Below are positions 9,210 through 14,893 of a stretch of 14,893 nucleotides of DNA, in pieces. The notes under the pieces were generated by a model. It saw only the letters and a list, made by a program, of their open reading frames with translations, had not been told where the DNA came from and did no database searches. Position numbers and translations under genes: made by a program. The DNA comes from Pseudomonadota bacterium (GTDB taxonomy: Bacteria > Pseudomonadota > Alphaproteobacteria > Rhizobiales > Rhizobiaceae). Each line of letters begins with the position of its first letter. Within the stretch, counting starts at the first letter, position 1. Location: positions 1 through 14,893 of the forward strand of contig JAEYXI010000218.1 of the NCBI GenBank assembly GCA_023428515.1, given 5' to 3'.

Positions 9210-10130
9210 TCATTTTCCCGCCAGCAGATCCTTGATCAAACGCTGGCATCGCTCTGCCATGAAGTCCAACAGCAGCCGGACCTTGGGATCCTGAAGCTTC
9301 TTGTGCGGATAGACGGCGGCGAGCTGTACCGGCGTCGGCGGCGTGTCCGGCATGATCACCTTCAGGCGGCGATCCCTAATGAAAGGCTCGACCTCGAAAC
9401 GCGGCTTGTTGATGATGCCGCGCCCGGCGAGCGCCCAGCCGGTCAGCACGTCGCCATCGTCGGAATCGAATGGCCCGCGTACCTCGAATTTTGCCGGCCC
9501 CGAGGGCGTCTTCAATGTCCAGAAGTGCTCGCGCATGCCGGGATAGCGCAGCATGAGGCAATCGTGCCTCTTCGCGATCAGTTCCTTCGGGTCGGTCGGC
9601 TCGCCGCGCGCATCGAGATAGGAAGGAGCAGCGACGAGCACGCGTTCGCAATCCATGACGCCGCGCATCCTGAGGCTCGAATCCTCGAGCAGGCCAAGCC
9701 GGAACGCGACGTCAATGCCTTCCTTCATCATGTCGACGTCATGGTCGGAAAGGCGCAGCCGCACCTCGATGTCAGGGTAGGTATCGTGGAACTCCGGAAT
9801 GCCCGACGCGATGAGGCGGCGCCCGAGCCCGAGCGGCGCCGTCACACGGATCGTGCCGCGCGGCTGGCCCGACAGCGCGCTGACGGCAGCCTCCGCCTCG
9901 GTGATCGCTTCGAGAACGTGCTTGGCGCCGTTGTAGAACACTGTGCCATGCTCGGTCGGCATCAACTGCCGCGTCGTGCGGTTGAAGAGCCTGACACCGA
10001 GATGCTTTTCCAACTCCTTGATGCGGTTCGACGCGACCGCCGGCGAAATGCGCATGTCACGGCCTGCGGCGGACAGGTTGCCGAGCTCGACCACGCGAAC
10101 GAAGACGGCGATATTGTCGAGATATGCCAT
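9210..10130 (-). CDS. LysR-family transcriptional regulator
   Basis: The 306-residue protein has the standard LysR layout. An N-terminal winged helix-turn-helix covers residues about 1-60 (LDNIAVFVRVVELGNLSAAG then SPAVASNRIKELEKHLGVRLFNRTTRQL), and a periplasmic-binding-protein-like effector domain covers about 88-300. The ATG at 10130 has AAAGG five bases upstream and begins the conserved DNA-binding domain. It is transcribed away from puuD-guaD across a 123-base region, the arrangement in which LysR proteins usually regulate the divergent genes and themselves. A purine intermediate such as urate or xanthine is a reasonable guess for the effector, but nothing in the sequence identifies it. 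dps lies downstream in the same orientation and may be read through from here. Confidence 0.93.
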   Translation of the reverse strand: MAYLDNIAVFVRVVELGNLSAAGRDMRISPAVASNRIKELEKHLGVRLFNRTTRQLMPTEHGTVFYNGAKHVLEAITEAEAAVSALSGQPRGTIRVTAPLGLGRRLIASGIPEFHDTYPDIEVRLRLSDHDVDMMKEGIDVAFRLGLLEDSSLRMRGVMDCERVLVAAPSYLDARGEPTDPKELIAKRHDCLMLRYPGMREHFWTLKTPSGPAKFEVRGPFDSDDGDVLTGWALAGRGIINKPRFEVEPFIRDRRLKVIMPDTPPTPVQLAAVYPHKKLQDPKVRLLLDFMAERCQRLIKDLLAGK

Positions 10131-10253
10131 GCAGCCTTTGCCGGTTTCGCGGATGGCTTCAGTATTTTACATTTTTTTTTGAAAGTCATGGGGCATGTCT
10201 CCTCTTTTCGTTTGGAGCGAAGCTCGTAAAGTTCGACGGTGAGAGGGCTGCGG
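10131..10253. promoter_or_regulatory. Divergent promoter region between the LysR gene and puuD
   Basis: This 123-base region contains an AT-rich core (10161-10184) with a run of nine T. On the minus strand ATGACT (10189-10184) and AATACT (10166-10161), 17 bases apart and each four of six matches to consensus, could be the LysR promoter. The word TTTTTGAAAGTC (10176-10187) covers that -35 element and also occurs in the puuE/uraH divergent region. A puuD promoter is less clear; TAAAGT at 10227-10232 is a weak -10 candidate. Confidence 0.5.
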
Positions 10254-11474
10254 ATGACCGATTTCGCCATTTTCTGGGACTGGCTGAGCTTTGCCGCGCG
10301 CTGGCTGCACGTCATCACGGGCATCGCCTGGATCGGCTCGTCCTTCTATTTTGTCGCCCTCGACCTTGGCCTGCGCCAACGGCCCGGTCTGCCGGCCGGC
10401 GCGCATGGCGAGGAATGGCAGGTCCACGGCGGCGGCTTCTACCACATCCAGAAATATCTGGTGGCGCCGGCCGAGATGCCGGAGCACCTGACCTGGTTCA
10501 AGTGGGAATCCTACGCCACATGGATGTCGGGCTTCGCCATGCTCGCCATCGTTTATTACGCGGGCGCCGACCTCTTCCTCATCGACCGCAACGTGCTCGA
10601 CATCTCGCCGATGACGGCGATCGGCCTGTCGATCGCCTCGCTGGTGCTCGGCTGGCTGCTCTACGACCTGCTCTGCAAGTCGCCGCTGGGGAACAACGAT
10701 ACGCTCTTGATGCTGGTCCTCTACGTAATCCTGGTCTTTCTTGCCTGGGGGTTTACGCAGATCTTCAGCGGTCGCGCAGCATTTCTGCATCTCGGTGCGG
10801 TGACGGCGACGATCATGTCCGCCAACGTCTTCCTGATCATCATTCCCAACCAGAAGATCGTGGTTGCGGATCTCATAGCCGGGAGGAAGCCCGATCCGAA
10901 ATACGGAAAGATCGCCAAGACGCGTTCGACGCACAACAACTACCTGACGCTGCCCGTCCTGTTCCTGATGCTGTCGAACCACTATCCGCTGGCGTTCGCG
11001 ACCGAGTTCAACTGGATCATCGCCTCGATCGTCTTCATCATCGGCGTGCTGATCCGCCACTTCTTCAACACGATGCATGCGCGCAAGGGCAAGCCCTACT
11101 GGACTTGGCTGGTTGCCGCGATTCTATTCATCGTCATTATGTGGCTTTCGACAGTGCCGAAGGTGCTGACCGGAGAGTCGAGCGCGTCGTCGACGGCTGC
11201 GCAGACTTTCGTGGCATCGACGCATTTCCCTGCCGTGCGCGACACGGTGCTCGGCCGCTGCGCCATGTGCCATGCGACCGAACCATCCTACGAAGGCATC
11301 TACCATGCGCCCAAGGGTGTGATCCTCGAAACCGACGCCGAGATCGGCGAGCATGCGAAGGAGATCTACTTGCAGGCCGGCCGCAGCCACGCCATGCCGC
11401 CCGGCAACGTCACCCAGGTCACGCCGCAGGAACGGGCGCTGCTGGTGACTTGGTTCGAGGAAGTGCGGCAGTAG
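10254..11474 (+). CDS. puuD: Membrane urate oxidase PuuD with fused cytochrome c domain
   Basis: The 406-residue protein oxidises urate to 5-hydroxyisourate at the inner membrane. Residues 1-300 are the urate hydroxylase domain (DUF989 type), with about eight hydrophobic helices starting at FWDWLSFAARWLHVITGIAW, and conserved polar stretches HGGGFYHIQKY (58-68) and MSANVFLIIIPNQK (188-201). Residues about 312-406 form a c-type cytochrome domain with the haem motif Cys336-Ala-Met-Cys339-His340 and a likely axial Met381 in HAMPPGN. The design implies electrons go to the respiratory chain rather than to oxygen with peroxide release, as in soluble uricase. The ATG at 10254 follows GAGAGG (10241-10246); a GTG at 10239 is in frame but further from the conserved start. 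guaD follows after one base. Confidence 0.95.
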   Translation: MTDFAIFWDWLSFAARWLHVITGIAWIGSSFYFVALDLGLRQRPGLPAGAHGEEWQVHGGGFYHIQKYLVAPAEMPEHLTWFKWESYATWMSGFAMLAIVYYAGADLFLIDRNVLDISPMTAIGLSIASLVLGWLLYDLLCKSPLGNNDTLLMLVLYVILVFLAWGFTQIFSGRAAFLHLGAVTATIMSANVFLIIIPNQKIVVADLIAGRKPDPKYGKIAKTRSTHNNYLTLPVLFLMLSNHYPLAFATEFNWIIASIVFIIGVLIRHFFNTMHARKGKPYWTWLVAAILFIVIMWLSTVPKVLTGESSASSTAAQTFVASTHFPAVRDTVLGRCAMCHATEPSYEGIYHAPKGVILETDAEIGEHAKEIYLQAGRSHAMPPGNVTQVTPQERALLVTWFEEVRQ

Positions 11475-11475
11475 C

Positions 11476-12798
<1,323 letters not shown>

Positions 12799-12810
12799 AT
12801 ACAGCGTCGG

Positions 12811-12847
12811 ATCGAACCGAAAACCGGATCCCGCTTTTCTGTTCGAT
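12811..12847. terminator. 13-bp-stem hairpin downstream of guaD (terminator or small dispersed palindrome)
   Basis: ATCGAACCGAAAA (12811-12823) pairs with TTTTCTGTTCGAT (12835-12847) over 13 positions with one mismatch, around an 11-base GC-rich loop. It starts 12 bases after the guaD stop. No T-run follows the stem, although TTTT lies within the 3' arm, so intrinsic termination is uncertain. The pattern of an A-rich arm, CCGG-type core and TTTTC arm resembles small palindromes that recur between genes in rhizobial genomes; that comparison is from memory. Confidence 0.5.
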
Positions 12848-12859
12848 AGTCTGCCGCAC

Positions 12860-12887
12860 TTGACCGGCTGGCGCGATGCCGTAAAGC
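12860..12887 (+). promoter_or_regulatory. Candidate promoter for the UPF0303-glycerate kinase pair
   Basis: TTGACC (12860-12865, five of six matches to TTGACA) is followed after 16 bases by TAAAGC (12882-12887, three of six). It lies between the guaD hairpin and the next ribosome site, consistent with a new transcript starting near 12894. The -10 match is weak. Confidence 0.3.
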
Positions 12888-12912
12888 CATGGCACCGGCC
12901 TGGAGGAACAGC

Positions 12913-13416
12913 ATGAGCATCGCCGACGATATCGCGAAAATTGCCGAACAGGAGAAGCGGCTCGCCTTTTCCGCATTCGACGAGGCGACGGCCTTCGAGA
13001 TAGGCTCGGCGATCCGTGAACGGGGGATCGCCGAAAAGCTGCCGATCGTGATCCAGGTGAGCGTCTGGGACCGGCTGCTGTTCTATGCCGCGCTGCCGGG
13101 TTCATCGAGCTCGAATTTCGACTGGGTGCGCCGCAAGCTCAACGTGGTGAAGATGTTCCAGAAAAGCACCTATCGCATGGTGCTGGAGCAGAACAGCCCG
13201 GACCGGGCCTTCAAGACCGGTCACGGACTGCCGGTCACGGATTACGTGCTGGCGGGCGGCGGTTTTCCGATCATGATCAAGGGTGTCGGTGCTGTCGGCG
13301 CCTTCGGTGTTTCGGGGTTGCCGGAGCGCGAGGATCACGGCGTCATCGTCGATGCGCTGTGCGACCATCTCCGCATCAAGCGCAAGACGCTTGCCCTGCC
13401 TGCCAAGGCGGACTGA
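12913..13416 (+). CDS. UPF0303 / DUF336 (GlcG-HbpS-like) family protein
   Basis: The 167-residue protein resembles the UPF0303 group of the GlcG/HbpS-like fold, often labelled heme-degrading domain-containing. The name reflects fold relatives; no reaction can be read from this sequence. Visible features are VIQVSVWDRLLFYAALPGSS (46-65), DWVRRKLNVVKMFQKST (70-86) and a glycine-rich AGGGFPIMIKGVGAVGAFGVSG segment (114-135), typical of the family. No signal peptide or membrane segment is seen. The ATG at 12913 has GGAGG six bases upstream; an in-frame ATG at 12889 lacks a ribosome site. Its stop overlaps the glycerate kinase start by one base, so the two are coupled. The GlcG relative sits in glycolate-oxidation operons, so a link to C2/C3 hydroxy-acid metabolism is plausible but unproven. 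Confidence 0.8.
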   Translation: MSIADDIAKIAEQEKRLAFSAFDEATAFEIGSAIRERGIAEKLPIVIQVSVWDRLLFYAALPGSSSSNFDWVRRKLNVVKMFQKSTYRMVLEQNSPDRAFKTGHGLPVTDYVLAGGGFPIMIKGVGAVGAFGVSGLPEREDHGVIVDALCDHLRIKRKTLALPAKAD

Positions 13417-14678
13417 TGGAGCTCGATTCCAAGGCGTTTCTCACCTCGATCTTCGAGGCGGCGGTCGCGGCGGCCGATCCGGAGCGCAGGATCCGCGCGC
13501 ATCTGCCGGCGAAGCCGAAGGGCCGCACGATCGTGATCGGTGCCGGCAAAGGCTCGGCCCAGATGGCGGCAGCCTTCGAGAAAGCATGGGATGGGCCGAT
13601 CGAAGGGCTCGTCGTCACCCGCTACGGCTATGCCGCACCCTGCGAACGCATCGAGATCATCGAGGCCGCGCATCCCGTACCCGATGAGGCGGGCCTGACG
13701 GCGTCGAAGCGGCTGCTGGAAAAGGTTTCGGGTCTGACGGCGGACGATCTCGTCGTCGCGCTGATCTCCGGCGGCGGCTCGGCACTGCTGCCGTCGCCTG
13801 CGCCCGGGCTGACGCTCGCCGACGAGATCGCCGTCAACGAGGCGCTGCTCGCCTCTGGCGCGCCGATCGCCGCGATGAACACGATCCGCAAGCATGTTTC
13901 TACGATCAAAGGCGGGCGTCTCGCGGCAGCCGCTCATCCCGCAAGGGTCGTGTCGCTCGTCGTCTCCGACATCCCCGGTGACGATCCGGCGCTGGTCGCG
14001 TCGGGGCCGACCATCCCGGGTGAAGGCAGCCGCATTGAAGCGCTGGGCTTCGTGAAGACCTACGGTATGAAACTGCCTGACGCTGTCGTGGCACACCTCA
14101 ATTCGCCCGCCGCCGACGCGCCTGAGGTCGGCGACCCCCGTTTTGCCGCCAACGAAGTGCATCTGATCGCCTCCGCCGCCGTGTCGCTCGAGGCGGCCGC
14201 CGCCGAGGCCAAGCGGCAGGGCATCGACGCGGTGATCCTGTCGGATTCCATCGAAGGCGAGGCGCGCGAGATCGGCTCCATGCATGCGGCGCTGGCGCGC
14301 GAAGTGGCTTTGCGAAACAGGCCGTTCGCCAAGCCGGTGCTCATCCTGTCCGGTGGCGAAACGACCGTGACCCTGCGCGCGAAAGGCAAGGGTGGCCGCA
14401 ACAGCGAATTCCTGCTGGCCTTTGCGATCGGCATCAATGGTTTTGCCGGCATCCATGCGCTTGCTGCCGACACTGACGGCATCGACGGCTCGGAGAACAA
14501 TGCCGGCGCCTTCGCAGACGCTTCTTCCGTGGCTCGCATGCGGGCTGCTGGCATCGACGCCAAGGCCATGCTGGCCGGCAACAATGCCTGGACCGCCTTC
14601 AACGCCGTCGGCGATCTGTTCGTGCCGGGTCCGACGGGCACGAATGTGAACGATCTCAGGGCAATTCTGATCCGCTGA
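13416..14678 (+). CDS. gckA: Glycerate 2-kinase (MOFRL family)
   Basis: The 420-residue protein belongs to the DUF4147/MOFRL glycerate kinase family (GckA/TtuD type), which phosphorylates D-glycerate to 2-phosphoglycerate. The N-terminal domain shows RTIVIGAGKGSAQMA (37-51), LISGGGSALLPSPAPG (116-131), NTIRKHVSTIKGGRLA (155-170) and SDIPGDDPALVASGPT (184-199). The C-terminal MOFRL part shows LSGGETTVTLRAKGKGGRNS and ALAADTDGIDGSENNAGAF. Relatives are often mislabelled hydroxypyruvate reductase. The ATG at 13416 overlaps the UPF0303 stop by one base (TGATG), with AAGG upstream; an earlier in-frame ATG at 13359 lies inside UPF0303. In this locus it would complete use of the glyoxylate released by AllA through the glycerate pathway, whose first two enzymes are not in the window. 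It could equally serve serine or glycolate metabolism. Confidence 0.9.
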   Translation: MELDSKAFLTSIFEAAVAAADPERRIRAHLPAKPKGRTIVIGAGKGSAQMAAAFEKAWDGPIEGLVVTRYGYAAPCERIEIIEAAHPVPDEAGLTASKRLLEKVSGLTADDLVVALISGGGSALLPSPAPGLTLADEIAVNEALLASGAPIAAMNTIRKHVSTIKGGRLAAAAHPARVVSLVVSDIPGDDPALVASGPTIPGEGSRIEALGFVKTYGMKLPDAVVAHLNSPAADAPEVGDPRFAANEVHLIASAAVSLEAAAAEAKRQGIDAVILSDSIEGEAREIGSMHAALAREVALRNRPFAKPVLILSGGETTVTLRAKGKGGRNSEFLLAFAIGINGFAGIHALAADTDGIDGSENNAGAFADASSVARMRAAGIDAKAMLAGNNAWTAFNAVGDLFVPGPTGTNVNDLRAILIR

Positions 14679-14705
14679 GCCGACTCACGCCGCCATCAGT
14701 TTTTT
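14667..14705 (+). terminator. Possible intrinsic terminator after the glycerate kinase
   Basis: CTGAT (14667-14671) and ATCAG (14695-14699) can pair around an inner TGAG/CTCA stem (14676-14679 and 14684-14687). The structure is directly followed by six T (14700-14705) on the plus strand. The stem is broken by an internal loop and overlaps both stop codons of the convergent genes, so the call is tentative. Confidence 0.3.
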
Positions 14706-14893
14706 CACCGCAAGCATGTCGCTCAGGAACCGCTCGCGTTCGGCTTCCTTGTCGGCGGGTTCGTGGATGCGCAGGATGAAGGAGGGATGGATGGTGAGGA
14801 AGATGCGCAGGCCGTCGTCACGCTCGATCACCTGTCCGCGCATTTTCGTGATCGGCACCGCTTTGCCGAGGAGCGATTGGGCCGCTGTCGCGC
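14685..14893 (-). CDS. UdgX/uracil-DNA glycosylase-like protein, C-terminal part
   Basis: Only the last 68 complete codons are visible; the gene enters from the right edge and stops at 14685-14687. The fragment reads ATAAQSLLGKAVPITKMRGQ near its start, then IFLTIHPSFILRI, then a charged C-terminal helix ending VKKLMAA. The A-T-A-A-x-S-L-L-G helix and the HPS-x-x-LR motif are typical of family 4 uracil-DNA glycosylases and especially of the UdgX group, which forms a covalent link to uracil-containing DNA. The distinctive UdgX insertion (KRRIH loop) would lie upstream of the window edge, so the subgroup cannot be confirmed. It is convergent with the glycerate kinase gene, six bases apart, and is probably unrelated to the purine pathway. 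Confidence 0.75.
   Translation of the reverse strand, partial: ATAAQSLLGKAVPITKMRGQVIERDDGLRIFLTIHPSFILRIHEPADKEAERERFLSDMLAVKKLMAA

Noticed and set aside
10188..10198. CATG-GGG-CATG repeat as a LysR palindrome
   Set aside because: CATG is self-complementary, the flanks do not extend the symmetry, and no T-N11-A pattern could be fixed with confidence.
9192..10229. Plus-strand open frame of about 345 codons opposite the LysR gene
   Set aside because: It covers the LysR gene completely, and the LysR reading has clear helix-turn-helix and effector domains while this frame has none.
13335..14456. Minus-strand open frame of about 373 codons opposite the glycerate kinase
   Set aside because: Antisense to a full-length MOFRL kinase; arginine/glycine-rich shadow.

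Overview
The window looks like chromosomal DNA of a GC-rich alphaproteobacterium. It most resembles the Hyphomicrobiales (Rhizobiales), perhaps the Mesorhizobium/Phyllobacteriaceae side. The basis is GC-rich codon use, a PuuE allantoinase fused to OHCU decarboxylase, the cytochrome-fused membrane urate oxidase PuuD, the split XdhA/XdhB/XdhC xanthine dehydrogenase, a UPF0303 protein and a UdgX-type glycosylase. The taxon is inferred from gene content and was not tested by alignment.

The window is gene-dense and almost entirely a purine and ureide degradation locus. Bases 1-3334 (minus strand) hold a tightly packed operon in transcription order: puuE-uraD fusion, allE, allA, and a CDA-fold nucleobase/nucleoside deaminase that runs off the left edge. 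Junctions are 4-nt overlaps or 1-nt gaps. Bases 3335-3495 are a divergent promoter region. Bases 3496-8603 (plus strand) hold uraH, xdhA, xdhB and xdhC. Bases 8604-9092 (minus) encode Dps, whose stop codon directly abuts the xdhC stop. A 14-bp perfect tandem repeat lies just upstream of dps. Bases 9210-10130 (minus) encode a LysR regulator, divergent from puuD-guaD (10254-12798, plus). After a 114-bp gap containing a hairpin come a UPF0303/DUF336 protein and an MOFRL-family glycerate 2-kinase (12913-14678, plus, 1-nt overlap). The right edge (14685-14893, minus) is the C-terminal end of a UdgX/uracil-DNA glycosylase-like protein.

Together the genes encode this route: guanine to xanthine (GuaD); hypoxanthine/xanthine to urate (XdhAB, matured by XdhC); urate to 5-hydroxyisourate (PuuD); then OHCU (UraH), S-allantoin (UraD domain), allantoate (PuuE domain); ureidoglycine to ureidoglycolate (AllE); ureidoglycolate to glyoxylate plus urea (AllA). 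Glyoxylate can enter central metabolism through glycerate and the glycerate 2-kinase. The step from allantoate to ureidoglycine (allantoate amidohydrolase) and the step from glyoxylate to glycerate (Gcl and tartronate semialdehyde reductase) are not in the window.

The items most worth a second look are the uncharacterised deaminase translationally coupled to the ureide genes, the UPF0303 protein coupled to glycerate kinase, a 12-bp word shared by the two divergent promoter regions, the tandem repeat upstream of dps, and two hairpins at operon ends. I did not find a wholly new system. The novelty is at the level of unexplained members and control elements of a known pathway.
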